64,000 nucleotides of DNA from Apteryx mantelli (GCF_036417845.1 NC_089979.1:30376958-30440957); one strand, 5' to 3'. Numbered from the stretch's first letter, positions 1 through 10,614 are shown. Translations and numbers: made by a program. The notes: generated by a model not told the origin, from the letters alone.

Positions 1-844
1 CTTCCACTTTCTAAATAGTTTCCCTGTATCTGTTCACTTCTAAGGCCAATTAAATCTAAGTGCAATAGTTCACAAAAGCAAATGCTACTTGACCAAGATT
101 TCTACTCTGTGTGCAAAAAATCAGGAGAAGGCAGCTCAGGTTTTGCTAATATTTAGTTTCTTGCATTTTTTTGCTGGGTAAAACTGCAGATGTCATTTAG
201 TTGATAACTGGAGTCATTGTAAAATCGTGTTAGTTGCCCTGTTCTTATCCAACAGTGTGTCAGGTAACATGGTACCAATATTCTTCAAGAAAGAATCAAT
301 GATACAAAGGTACTTTTCTGCTGCAGGGAGAAAACAGAGACAATTAGAAAAATCACTATATATATTCAATCTCTGTTTACACTGGTTGACCACATCTCTT
401 GTAAGCACACATTTCTCTCTTGCTTCAGATATATAGAAATATATCAGCACCAGAAGTCTCCTCTCGTTTTACTTTGCAATTCAGGAATGCTTTATTAATC
501 AACGTAAGATGCATTCATTGAACTGGATTAATCCTGCATAAGTAATTTTGAAATTTCCTGCTGAAGTTATTTTTCATTTCTGGGAACAAATCATTTATTT
601 GGATTTTCATATATCAGGATCACAGAGATTTGCCACAGTCAGATTTTAATTTTAGTTACATCTGAGCTGGCTTATATATTAAGGCATATGGTTTTGCATG
701 AGAGCGTCTTCTAAAATCTGTAATTGGTGTGGAACACTGACATGCATAGAATACATCTGACAAGGTCCAGAGAGTTGGGTTCAGTCTCGCTGATCAACAT
801 CTATGCTGCAGATTAACTGAATCTTTTATGGCATTACAAGCCCT

Positions 845-1098
845 CTAGAATTCATTAGTGTACTTTCGCTTCCTACTAACCACTCTGACCTCCAGGGCTG
901 CCATTGCTGCTTCCTCGGGCTGAATTTTAGCGACGGGAACACTGATTCTATTCTGTTGCTGCACTGCCACAGAAATGAGCCTGTCTATCTTAAACTGCTC
1001 AAGGATGCATATGTTGACAACTACAGTCTCGCCATCTTTAGCAGCCACTTGTTTGTGATTTCTGTCTCCTTTGTCTGTACCAGGAAAGCTCAAATTAA
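845..1098 (-). other. Unidentified open frame, possible 3'-terminal exon
   Basis: A minus-strand open frame could start after an AG (TGGTACAG) near 1075 and run about 75 codons to TAG, reading KDGETVVVNICILEQFKID and ending RKRKYTNEF. The composition is protein-like (varied, with few low-complexity runs), but frames of this length occur by chance elsewhere in the window. No family is recognised and no partner exon is visible. It lies about 2.1 kb beyond the candidate KLHL14 poly(A) signal. It could be chance, an old retrocopy or an unannotated terminal exon. Confidence 0.15.
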
Positions 1099-2029
1099 AT
1101 AGGAAGCTGAAAAAAGGCCTGTGCTTTAAAAGCAAGAGAACTATAGTATCTTATTGGTGAGTAATTATAATATAAAGAGATACATACAATGAGGTTTGGT
1201 ATGGATTTTTCTCATAAATTGTCTCACAAATGCAGTTGAATATAGAAAGTCAGTGAATTAAGAGCAGGAAGGAAGATACAAATGTGAAGGAAAAGCTCCC
1301 AAACAATGACAGCTTTTGGGAGTTGGTTGCATAGTATCTTCGAAGACAATGCTTTAATCAGTGTAAAAGCATGTTCCCTGAAATGCAAACTGAGCCCTCC
1401 TTAAGGGTACACATATAGGTTGCAAGTTAGCAGCAATCTGCTCTTCTCAGGCTTCTTGAATAGTAGGTGGGAACATGGCTCAGAGTCAGGGACAGGGAAA
1501 TAACCCCATTCACTGGTTTATTCTTTGTTTTATGCCCAGCTCCACAAAAGGACTTGGGTGAGAGTTAGTCATGCTGAGGAGGGAGAAGATTAATATTTGG
1601 CAGGAGGAACAGCAGGAGAAGAAGGAAAACAGAGAAACATCCCAAGTGTCTAACTCCCAAAGAAGATTCTGATCTGTGAATCAGAAATGGAAAATGCTTC
1701 CCTCCAGCCCAGCTGGGGCTGGGCCTGAGACACGCCTGCTCTTCTTGTGTTTCCTGCTGACTATTAGCGACAGCTCTCCTCCTTTGCCACCCGTAGGTGG
1801 GTGCCTGTCTCATTCTAGGCATCATAGAGAGATGCTAGGCACCTAACTCATGGTTTTGTATTTCACTGAAGACCATACACTGAAAGTTTGAACACTGCAA
1901 TTCCAAAGTACCCCGCAGATTTAATCCTTCCTCCTTGACAGCTAGAATATTTAAATGCATTGGCTGAAGAAAATAGCAGAGACACCATCACATAATGTTT
2001 ATTTAGTTTAATGTTCATATTCTCTATTG

Positions 2030-2480
2030 CATTTTCTCTTGCTTCTCTGCTATTCTTTACATCATCTCCCTTGTCTTTGCTTTCCTGGATTGCTCTGATG
2101 TGTGTTTCTGAGAAACCATCTCTGCCTTCCTCATCATTTTAAACCTCCCTTTCTCTCTGCCCTTGAGCCACAAGACCTTTTCACTTTCTCATCTTTCAGA
2201 CTCTTGCTTTCTATTTTTCCCAATTTTTCCCCCTATTTCCTTATGTCTTCCCCCAGCTTCATTCCCTTCCTTTCTAAATCTTCTCTCTGTCTGGTGATTC
2301 CAGCTTCTCCTAGGTTTTCCTTTTTCTCCCATGTTACTTTAAAACACATGCATAAATCTCTCTTCCTCCCTTTCTCTTCTGACCTGAATCAAACTTATTG
2401 CAAAACCAGCCCCATTTATCACAGTATCTTACTGTAGTCTCTTCGCTGGCATGCACTTTCTCCTCCTTGTAAAAGGTTTG
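2030..2480. repeat. Pyrimidine-rich low-complexity tract
   Basis: About 450 bases strongly biased to C and T on the plus strand, with irregular TTCC/CTCT runs rather than a fixed unit. Open frames here reflect the base bias and are not genes. Confidence 0.6.
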
Positions 2481-3256
2481 AAGAGGATCTCCTCTCTCTA
2501 AAACAGGCCCTTCGAACTCTTTCATTATGCCTGCAGCCATCTCCAAGCACAGCTTGTACTTGCTAAACTGGCTGGGTCAAGGACTGCCTTTTTGTTTGCT
2601 CCGAGCACCTGCTCTGCATAGGAAGGTCCTCATCCAAGGGTTAGTAGGCACCAATAAAGGCACAAAGCATAGCAGCTAACTATGCTTCCTGGCAAAATCC
2701 ATGCCTTCTCCCTACCTTCTCAGCCTGGCAATACCTGTTGTCCCAACTCCTTCACTGCTCAACCGTGCCAGCACTTCCCCTCCAGGAATGGAAATACTCA
2801 CAGTTCACAGGGGTAATCACTACAGCAGGGAATTTTTGAAGAAGGAAGAAATTGCACGGACTAGTGTTAACTTCCCAGAAAGCGAGACTGCGTGTAACTG
2901 ACGGGTGCCTTTTCACTTAGCCCGCCACGGGCTGCCAGAAGGGGCAGAGCAAAGCGTGCCACAGCATCGCACAAGCGCACGGCAGCATCTGTCTTCTGCT
3001 GCGGGCAGGCTCTGCCTGCCAGCACACAGGTCCGGCTTTCCCAGGTGGAAGCACCGGCCAAGCGTGTGCGCTCAAGGAAGGAAGGTGATTCACAGTTTCA
3101 GCTCTTGGAGAACAGTGAGACTGTTATGCACGGCCACAAAATAAAAGTGTACACATCTACATGATAAAAAAGTTCCAAAGAATTTAATGTAGATCTTATT
3201 TATACATACACTTTGTAAGTAGGAACATGGCAGACAGTTGAATTAGTACATAAAGT

Positions 3257-3262
3257 TTTATT
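3257..3262 (-). terminator. Candidate polyadenylation signal of KLHL14
   Basis: AATAAA on the minus strand, followed 40-55 nt downstream by a GT-rich run (GTGTATGT near 3205-3216). It is the first canonical hexamer after the stop codon. Cleavage would be expected near 3228-3247. Confidence 0.5.
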
Positions 3263-3675
3263 TAAAGTTTTTCCCCTACAAGCAAGCTTCATTTACACAG
3301 TCTAATACTGTACAAAATTTACATTCTTTGTGTGACTTGTTCAGTTAGCACTTTCCTTGGTCATGCCTTCCTGAAAGATAGAAAGATTTACATACAGTCC
3401 TCATAAATCTTTAAATTATCTTGGTAAAAAAAGAACCACTTAAAAGGACAACAAATATCCTTTACAAATGGTACATTTTAGCAGAGACAGGTGACAATCA
3501 GTGTTTAATGGCAGACCTTATCCTGATCTTAAATGTCATTCAAGGTTTCCTCATTTAGTACCTTAACAGTTTCCTTTTTATATATATTTATATTTATATA
3601 CTTTCAACAGGAAAGGAAAAAAAAGTCATGATTGCACCAAATATATTTTACAAGGGATCCCTTGGATCTGAACAA

Positions 3676-3688
3676 TATAAATAAATAC
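3676..3688 (-). promoter_or_regulatory. AU-rich element in the 3' UTR
   Basis: The minus strand reads TATTTATTTATA, which contains overlapping ATTTA pentamers and fits the UUAUUUA(U/A)(U/A) nonamer associated with ARE-mediated mRNA decay. It lies about 410 nt before the candidate poly(A) signal. Function is inferred from the motif alone. Confidence 0.4.
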
Positions 3689-4282
3689 AAAACCAACTAA
3701 GATTGCACTATATAGTAGAAATGGATTGAGATTTCAGGATATACACTCCACCTTTATGAGTTCCTTAGTGATGCTCACTGGAAAACTCCCCAACGGCACA
3801 TTCAAATATTAGCATCTTCAGATAATTATTTTGTTTAAACAGTTTTTTTCCAGGCGTGCAGCTACCTCATCAGTTGGTTTATTGCATTTGTATGGTATCA
3901 GTCTTTACTGCATTACCCCAATTTTACAACTGTGTAATTCTGCTGCAAGCAAGGGAGTTGCACTGCAATAAAACTGGACTGATGCCAGAGAGAAACAGTC
4001 CCATGGTATTTGCTCTCCATTATTTATATTGCTCTCAAGCTTCAATATATAGTGTAATTTCTGAGTACATTCATTCTCTTCCTATTTTGCAAAGCAAATA
4101 ATGAATTCTTCCTCCCATCTCTAGCCTCTGCAGCAGAAACCAACCTACAGTAGTTGCCCGCTTCTTGCTTAATGCACTGGCATTAAGACCTGTCATGAAA
4201 GATATGCACAGGTTTGGAAATGCAGGATCTGAGTCGTCTTTGCCTTTTATCTGATGTAGCCAGTTACAACTATGCAAATTAA

Positions 4283-4360
4283 AGGCCAGATTCTTAGCTG
4301 ACATAAACCAGAGTACATCCACTGGCTTCACTGGAGCAATGTCAACTTTAATCAGCGAAG
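4283..4360. repeat. Degraded palindromic amniote repeat in the 3' UTR
   Basis: ggccagattcttagctgac, then ataaaccagagtacatcc, then ctggcttcactggagcaatg follow the order of an old palindromic repeat ('ccagatcctcagctgg' end, 'ttcaatggagc' centre). Decayed. Confidence 0.45.
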
Positions 4361-4980
4361 AAGATAGCCCTGAGGGTAACAGATGCAAAACACCAGTAAA
4401 TCACAATGGAAGAATTTCACATATGCTATGCTGAGGTGTAGATGTTTGTTAACAGGCTCAGGTTTTGTCTTTGCTTCTGCAAAGCCAGGGCAGAAAGACA
4501 TGAGCTTACAACATGGATAGCCTGATTTGTGCATGCAACTATGAGTTCATAAAGTGAGTCCTAAATGCTACTGGTCCCATGTGGCAGCACTCTGAACTTG
4601 CTTTGTAATGTGTAAATAATTACACAAGCGATAAGGCAGTGTAAGTCTAGCTTCACATTACTTTGGATCAATCGTAAAAATCTTTTAGAATATGTTTTAA
4701 GATCAGTCATTCAGAGGATTTTAACTACTTTCCAGTGTCTCTTCAATATTGTGCATAATGTTTTAAGAGTCCAAAGTAATACACTTATACTTAAATTCAG
4801 TGTTCTTGTCTTTGGAAGCAAACAGCAGATATGTTCATATCTAACAGGCTGGTGAAAGTAAGTGTGGGTTCTGGTACTTTGTTAAGTGGTCATGCAAATA
4901 ACTTCCTTACAAACCCAGAATTTAAGGTTTAGGAGAAAAATTCTGTTACACTAATTTAGAAATAGTCTTTCCATGTGATT

Positions 4981-5036
4981 TCAGTGAAGTGACTCTGAAT
5001 TTACACCAGTGTGATTAGGAGAAGAATTTGATCCTA
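4981..5036. repeat. Degraded old amniote repeat in the 3' UTR
   Basis: Contains gaagtgactctgaatttaca and ccagtgtgattaggagaag, resembling the same group as 4283-4360. Low confidence because only one arm is visible. Confidence 0.3.
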
Positions 5037-5486
5037 ATCCCTGAACTGCTATTGCAAGAAGTGCTCTGTAAAGCATGGCCATTGCAGTCTGCTTTCTGCT
5101 GCACTTACACATGGGAACTTTGAAGGCAGAGTGTATCAGAAGCCAAGCTGTGCAAAAACTCAGTGATACTTCTTTACCTTTAATGATCTTCTGATGCTGT
5201 GTTGCTTGCAAAGCATGTGAAGTAGCTGTAGGTTAGGATTACAGAGGAGGAGACAATTCTGCAAAGCAGTGTGAGCTTTTCACTATCTGAATTCTGAAGC
5301 ATTCGTGAAAACAACATCCTCATGACTTCAACACAGATCACATGCAGGTAGATACAATGCACAATACTGATCTTGTCTCTTCAGGCTGTATTTGAACATT
5401 TAGCCTTCATTTTTTCAAAGATAAATTTGATGTGAGGAATATCTCTGCAGCAGGAAAAAGTTAAAATCAGTCTGAAATGGCAGTCT

Positions 5487-5535
5487 GTCAGCATGTAATG
5501 TTCGGTGTGTTTTAGCTACTTGCTTCATCAGACAC
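5487..5535 (-). ncRNA. Hammerhead-like remnant within the KLHL14 3' UTR
   Basis: The minus strand reads CTGATGA (5531-5525), then 21 nt, then GAA (5503-5501) with C where the fourth A should be, and CATTACATGC after it. CAT/ATG can pair across UAC as a minimal helix III followed by C. Spacing agrees with the site at 30525-30575. It lies about 195 nt after the stop codon and in the sense direction of the transcript. The changed core base and unpaired helix II argue against cleavage activity. Confidence 0.3.
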
Positions 5536-5725
5536 CGGCATCTATCTGAGATGGGACAACACTTTGTTTTTGTTTTCTTTTAGTTTGCTCCTAAAGCATA
5601 AATATAGAATAAGGGTCAATTATGTAGCTTTGTTTTAACAGGAAGTCTGTTCTATTAAAATATTTATGTCACCCGTCATTATTTTCCCAAATCCAATCAG
5701 TGTTCATGTCAGTGCTCCTTGAGTA

Positions 5726-5866
5726 TCATTTGTTGTATGGTACGCAGGCTGGCAGTATGACAGTTGAGCAAGCAGGGCCTGCTAGTGGCTCAGCAACGTC
5801 TCCTTCTAGTTCTGTCCAAGTCCCTTTCTCAGGACTATAGCAAATTGTAGAGGATTTGTAGGCCCC
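5726..5866 (-). CDS. KLHL14: KLHL14 last coding exon with stop codon (kelch blade 6 end and C-terminus)
   Basis: This is the coding part of the terminal exon, 141 nt including TGA at 5728-5726. The acceptor is TTGCAG with a pyrimidine-rich upstream stretch. The frame reads GAYKSSTICYSPEKGTW, closing blade 6, then TELEGDVAEPLAGPAC and the C-terminal VPYNK. In kelch propellers a C-terminal strand usually closes blade 1, and the VILPA strand is positioned to do so. No frameshift or premature stop is seen in any of the seven exons, so the gene looks intact. Confidence 0.95.
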   Translation of the reverse strand, partial: GAYKSSTICYSPEKGTWTELEGDVAEPLAGPACSTVILPACVPYNK

Positions 5867-6345
5867 CTGCAACAGAGAACAAAAAGTCATATTGAAACAT
5901 GGCCTAAGTAAAATCCATGCGACACATCAGCTTTAAAGATGAAAAGCTTTTTTTTTTAAAGCGGCTGATGGTTTGGGGCCTTAGTTTAAGAACTAGTTTA
6001 AGAACTCTTAAAGTGACTTCATTTTCATGTGGGCTGAGCGCTCAGCCTTTGCAAATCAGCCTTCTTTACAGCGTCTTATAAGCAGAGCTACAGGCTTTCA
6101 GCCTCATCAATCACTCTTGCCATTACATCTGTTTTTTGTGTTACCCCCTATCAGTGAATACAAACTGAAAATAACTTATTTAAAGAGAAAAGCACAAAGC
6201 TGAAAACATACTACACGTTGTCCACAAGTTGAAAACAGGTAGTTCATCCCTCCCTTCCTCTCAGGCCCACCTGTGTAAGGTACACACTGGCCACAAGAGC
6301 TCAGAGGAACGTAGGGTCATTGGCATTGGCAGAGCAGGTACTTAC
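5867..6345 (-). other. KLHL14: KLHL14 terminal intron (479 bp)
   Basis: A GT-AG intron in phase 0. It contains a perfect 12-bp tandem duplication, agtttaagaact, at 5983-6006 and a short A/T run at 5947-5959. Nothing else is recognised. Confidence 0.85.
5983..6006. repeat. Perfect 12-bp tandem duplication
   Basis: agtttaagaact occurs twice head to tail (5983-5994 and 5995-6006), a simple local duplication inside the terminal intron. Confidence 0.85.
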
Positions 6346-6503
6346 CATACTCCAGCTGTAGCCTCCTACAAGGTAAATACTGTCATCCAGAACTGCACAG
6401 CCAGGTCCACTGCGCCCCTCCAAAATAGGAGTCTGAAGAATATTCCACTGGTCGCCTTTTGGATCATAGCATTCCACAAGCATGACATCAAGATGGGAGA
6501 AAC
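6346..6503 (-). CDS. KLHL14: KLHL14 coding exon (kelch blade 5 end and blade 6 start)
   Basis: A 158-nt exon. The acceptor has a long pyrimidine tract ending CTCCAG. The leading GT completes Gly, then FSHLDVMLVECYDPKGDQW closes blade 5. RSGPGCAVLDDSIYLVGG begins blade 6, and the exon ends exactly at a Met codon (phase 0) before a consensus GTAAGT donor. The inserted segment between the GG and the Tyr...Trp parts of blade 5 is a feature I recall of KLHL14. Confidence 0.94.
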
Positions 6504-9302
6504 CTGGAGAAGAAGGTGGAGAGAAAGAGAATATGTATTATAGCCATACTATTTTATTATTTGTTACGTTATTAAATTTATTAATGTACAATTGCAATTA
6601 CATTACTATGATTATAACATTACTGTTAAACTTTTTCTAATAAAATATTGCCACATATGTTTAAGCCATCTCCTGTGACGTTAATTATTATTTTGGTTCA
6701 AGTAAATCTGTTAAAAGCATTTGCCATTAGTTCTACAGGTCTTCTACAAATCAGAAGTACAAGTGCATACAAAACCTGAACAGATCAGAAAGTAACACTC
6801 AATAATAATGTAACAATGATAAAAGCAAATTCAAGTAATATTCCACCTCACCTATCCATGCTAATGCCAGTTTGAACACGTAGGGAAAGACTGGTCTGGC
6901 AGCCTTTCTCGAAGGACAGCAGATCTAACCTATTCAGAAATCACCAGCTTAAATCTCACCGTGAAACCAATGACAAACAATCAAAGTAGAGCTAAGACAA
7001 CTGATACCACATGGTTTCAGAGGGACATGGTGCTTAGCAAGAAAGCTGTGACATTCAGGACCACTTTCAACTTTTAAGCTGATTTAAGGGGTAACCTAAG
7101 CATGTGGTTGTGATGTGACAGTCATCTAGGTGACAGAAAACGTAACCAAAAGAATGGCTGTTCCGTCCTCCCCGGTGGAGGTGGGAGAATGGCTTCAAGC
7201 AGCTGCTGCTTTGCAATCACCAAAGGGCAGACGGGTCTCAAGACTCTCAAGCTGTGATATTTAACAACAAATAGATGAGTTGAACACAAAATAGAACCCA
7301 GGAGTCCTGGTTCCTGCTCTAATATTTAGGCATTTCTCCTAATCTCAAGCTACTTTCTTTGTCAAAGCACTGCAGTAAAATTATGACTTTTTTAATATAC
7401 CAGGATGCTTTACTTGACATTACTGTCTTCTCCATCAAGGGAAGACGGGAAAGAGAAGATAAGTTTGATTTTCTGGAAAAAGGCATTTGGTGATATTGGT
7501 ACTTCCCAATGACGCTGCTTGTAAGATTATTTATGTCAAGAATGAAGAGTTCTGATGAAATTATTTTGCATCGCTGTAAAGTTTTCAAGGGGCCGTAGAG
7601 AGGCCACTGCTGTGTGCCCAGAATCTGTCAGAAAGCTCCCTAATAAACTGCAGTATACACATGATCAGTGGTGAAGAGGTAAATGCACTGCTGACACTAG
7701 TATAAAGAACCAGCTTCACAAAGGACTGCTTTGCTATTGAGCTATGAGAGAGCCTTGCTCTTCCCAACCAAGGGACAATTTTATCCACACTTCAATCTTC
7801 TCCCTCTTCTGTTCACTCGCAGTTCCTTTTCTTGTTCCACTCCACAGAAGAAACTGAAGTTTTCCAAAAACCCCTTCCTCCAGACAACAGAAGGCTTTCC
7901 AGAAGCCTAGACATTAAATACGTCTTGCAACAGCAAGCAGTTCATACATACTAAAGGCATCTCAGTCAAGGACGGTAGAGGTAAAAATACAACGCTCATC
8001 AGAAGTTCCTTCTCTCCCAGAGGATGCTGCATGAAACTGGCTGAAGAAGGAAGGAGAAGACAGGGTGGAAGCAATTCAAGCCTGGGCAAACCAAACCCTG
8101 TGCTGCAGCTATACCGAGGGCTGTGACATCTTAATGTTGTTACTTTAGTAGGAGAAAAAGCCAATGCTACGGACCTCCGCAAGAGGCTGGACTGGGAAGC
8201 CAACCTCTATAAAATCTGCAGGTGTGTTTGTGCAGGCAACTTTTACCTCATCCCTCCTTTCACGGCTAGTCCAGGAACATCCACTGCAACTTGGGCTGGG
8301 GCTAAGAGGAGGCAAAACAGCCTTCGCCTAGCAGCAAGGGTTTCTGCACCAGTACCATTTACCGGGGAAATTTTACACCTAAGACTGTGCCCCCTATATG
8401 CACCACAGACACTCAGATTTTCAAAAGCAGCGTGTGATTTCAGAGTCTCACTGCGACGTAGGGGCCAGAGCCATTCAGGCACATGGGCAAGTATTTCTGG
8501 CACTTAACAGCACTCTTTCTTTTGCATCACTGGCTAATTTTATCTATTGCTGTTATGAGAGTTTTTATTGAAACAAGAAAGGAAAGCAAAAAAAAAACAA
8601 AGAAAAATCTGAGTATAAACTGACAAATATTGTCAGGGGACAAAGGAGCAGGAACTGTGCATTTTGTCTGAACTGACTGGATTAAACAGAATCTCTTTAG
8701 CAGTAATAGCAATGGCATGTAAGTATTAAGACAAGAATTCCAGATGCCTAAGTAGTAGTAATTTTAATATGAGAGCTTTTCAAAAGGCAAAAACAAGAGA
8801 CCTCTAAAAGGAATTAACAAAAAATTGTAAGTAACAAGCTACATTTAATACTAAAAAGGAATCTAAAGGGTCTAGTCCTAATATTTAATGGCTGCTTTTT
8901 TTCATTAAAACGGGAGCTTGTTTTTGTGTGATGCTCTGAATAAAGCTCTCTCTAACTGCACATTTTGGAAAATGATTTACAGAGGAAAATATTGCTGGTA
9001 CTTTCGGGTCAAAGAATAATCTGTTTGTTTCATTGAATTCTTGGTAATGACAAATTGTCCATGCCTTTGAGTAATGGAAGCTCCCATTTTTATTATCTAA
9101 AGCATTCATTACTCATATATTTAATGTACTGTTATAATTTTAAAATAATTTGCATAAAATGTTTTCAAAATTGCTGGCTCAAGTGTCCTGTTAAATTGTG
9201 TTGCCTGCTTTTTAATGTATTTAACAATGACTGTCTAACAAAAATATTCTTTATCAGGAGATGGGGGACACTGAAATGCTTTTTCACTATTAAAAATGTG
9301 AC
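6504..9302 (-). other. KLHL14: KLHL14 intron (2.8 kb)
   Basis: A GT-AG intron with a weak GTCACA donor and a strong pyrimidine-rich acceptor. It is AT-rich near both ends. A piece at 8410-8475 looks like a degraded old amniote repeat. No exon or RNA gene is seen. Confidence 0.8.
8410..8475. repeat. Degraded old amniote interspersed repeat
   Basis: The run cactcagattttcaaaagc followed by a short palindromic area and a 'ggggccag' end resembles a very common old repeat in bird, turtle and crocodile DNA. Assignment is from memory of the family's look, not a database match. Confidence 0.35.
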
Positions 9303-9461
9303 CTTTCAGATGGTTTCCTCCAATTGCATACAGTCGATCATTCATTACAGCCAAAGTGTGGATTGCTCGCTTTGTGTTCATGTCCTGTTTTCGGGCCCAG
9401 ACGTCCATCACAGGGTCATAGCAGTATAGCCAGGGGACATATTCTCCATTGTGAACACCTC
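9303..9461 (-). CDS. KLHL14: KLHL14 coding exon (kelch blade 4 end and blade 5 start)
   Basis: A 159-nt exon. The acceptor is CTTTGCAG. The leading GA completes Gly, then GVHNGEYVPWLYCYDPVMDVW closes blade 4 (read in two parts: GVHNGEYVPW and LYCYDPVMDVW). RAIHTLAVMNDRLYAIGGNH opens blade 5. The exon ends AAA G before a donor reading GTCACA, which has a poor match to the GTRAGT consensus after the GT. The exon lies only 128 bp from its upstream neighbour, far closer than any other pair in the window. Confidence 0.93.
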
Positions 9462-9589
9462 CTGCAAAGTAAATATACCTTTGTTAATTAATGTAAATAA
9501 AGACCTTCATTGCCTTGCAGCAGGAATTTAGCTCTACATTTTTGGGTTTTGGGTTTTCTTCTACAGCAGGAACTGGAAAAGGCACTTGC
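9462..9589 (-). other. KLHL14: Short GC-AG intron of KLHL14 (128 bp)
   Basis: The intron begins GCAAGT and ends TTTGCAG. The exon end CAG plus GCAAGT is the strong form expected for GC donors, which need good pairing with U1 elsewhere. A branch-point-like TTAAC lies 22-30 nt before the acceptor. Both flanking exons keep the KLHL14 frame only with this boundary. Confidence 0.9.
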
Positions 9590-9780
9590 CTGAAATATAT
9601 ATCTTGCCATTGTGAACTGCTCCTGCATGGGCTGCCAGAGGTTGCGGTAAGGAAGACACATAGCGCCATTCATTCGTCTCTAAATTATAGCACTCCACAC
9701 TGGACAAGTAGCCAGTTTCGTTTCTTCCGCCAATCACATACAAGTTCTTGTCGAGGCGACAGGCGTAGAAACTGGCCCTC
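9590..9780 (-). CDS. KLHL14: KLHL14 coding exon (kelch blade 3 and start of blade 4), GC donor
   Basis: A 191-nt exon. The acceptor is CTCCAG. The leading G completes Arg, then RASFYACRLDKNLYVIGG begins blade 3, ECYNLETNEW closes it, and LAAHAGAVHNGKIYIS starts blade 4. The final G is the first base of a Gly codon, completed by GA at the start of the next exon. The only boundary that keeps the frame is CAG|GCAAGT, a GC rather than GT donor. Reading on past it gives a short unrelated tail and a stop, which confirms the exon ends here. From memory, human KLHL14 has His where this reads Asn in DKNLY. Confidence 0.94.
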
Positions 9781-10560
9781 CTGGAGCGCAGAACAGAACA
9801 AAACAAAACAAGCCAACAACAAGCCAATTAGCTGTGTCAATGATTTTTTTTTTCCTCTGACTCCCTGAACTAAGATAGCTGCTACTTCAAATGCTACTTC
9901 AGACAAATGTGTATGGGGGATTCACATGCATACAGCAATTCTAAAGACTGTGTCTGCTTTGCTAATCAAATACTCAAATACATATATGAATGAATACTTT
10001 ATTTTTGGTGTCAAACAATTAAGCACGCATAAATCTGGCAGAAAATACTTTTCTCCAAAGCTGTTTGTTGCTTTTGCACACCCATGGAAGATAAAAAGGT
10101 GCTCATTAATGTTTGGGGCATTACCTTGTAAGGGATATAACAACTCAGTAAGACAAAGTGAAAAATGAGGTAGATAATGTAACAATAATAAATTATCTTG
10201 ACATTCACTTTCTTTATGGTCCTTCAAGGGTCATTGTTCCCAATTTACTAAGAGAACCACATCATCAAAATTTTTCTTCAATTATCATTTTTTTCTTCTT
10301 TCTGCAGTACTGCAAATAGAACAACTTTCCTTAAGCTAGGCACAATATTACATTTCTGCCCATTAACTCAAAAAGGCCCATCTCCATTCAACTAATTTTG
10401 AACAAAGTTTTAGCCACCTGTCTGATTCCACATGCAACTCAGGTATGCAGGGAACTAATTAATTTTTCTGCTCAGGACTGCTGGACCTGTATTAGTTTGT
10501 CTTCCTTGTGCCTCCAAAATTAATGGTAAGTGTCCGTTACTGAAGTAAAAATAGAACATT

Positions 10561-10614
10561 AGACCATTTTGAGACACATTGGGGTAGACCATTTTGAGAT
10601 ACACTGTTTGGGGT
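10561..10614. repeat. Imperfect tandem duplication (25 and 29 bp)
   Basis: agaccattttgaga begins both copies (10561-10585 and 10586-10614). The second copy carries one substitution early and a small insertion before the shared ggggt end. Confidence 0.8.

Larger units (their letters stand above)
1..3234. other. Intergenic sequence downstream of KLHL14
   Basis: No gene is supported here. The stretch holds a pyrimidine-rich tract (2030-2480), a 97-codon open frame on the minus strand (845-1135) of unknown meaning, and a CpG-richer patch at about 2880-3075 with a short hairpin (GGCAG...CTGCC near 3004-3020). In mammals the next gene in this direction is GAREM1; none of its sequence is recognised here. 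Confidence 0.6.
3235..5725 (-). other. KLHL14: Probable KLHL14 3' UTR
   Basis: From the stop codon leftwards no splice site or coding frame is needed. The first canonical AATAAA on the minus strand is at 3257-3262, giving a UTR of about 2.5 kb. The left 900 bases are strikingly AT-rich in the way long brain-expressed UTRs often are, and hold an AU-rich element at about 3676-3688. The UTR contains degraded old-repeat pieces at 4283-4360 and 4981-5036 and a hammerhead-like remnant at 5487-5535. The 3' end is inferred, not seen; an ATTAAA at about 5170 would give a shorter form. Confidence 0.55.

Noticed and set aside
6229..6543. 104-residue plus-strand open frame
   Set aside because: Antisense to the exon at 6346-6503 and extending into intron; explained by the real gene.
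9055..9429. 124-residue plus-strand open frame across a KLHL14 exon
   Set aside because: It overlaps the real minus-strand exon at 9303-9461 and has no recognisable family; it is antisense shadow plus intron.
9561..9589. Read-through of the exon at 9590-9780 into a short tail and stop
   Set aside because: The tail is the start of the GC-AG intron; the correct continuation of kelch blade 4 is in the next exon.
9515..9868. 117-residue plus-strand open frame
   Set aside because: Antisense to the KLHL14 exon at 9590-9780; no protein family and no independent support.
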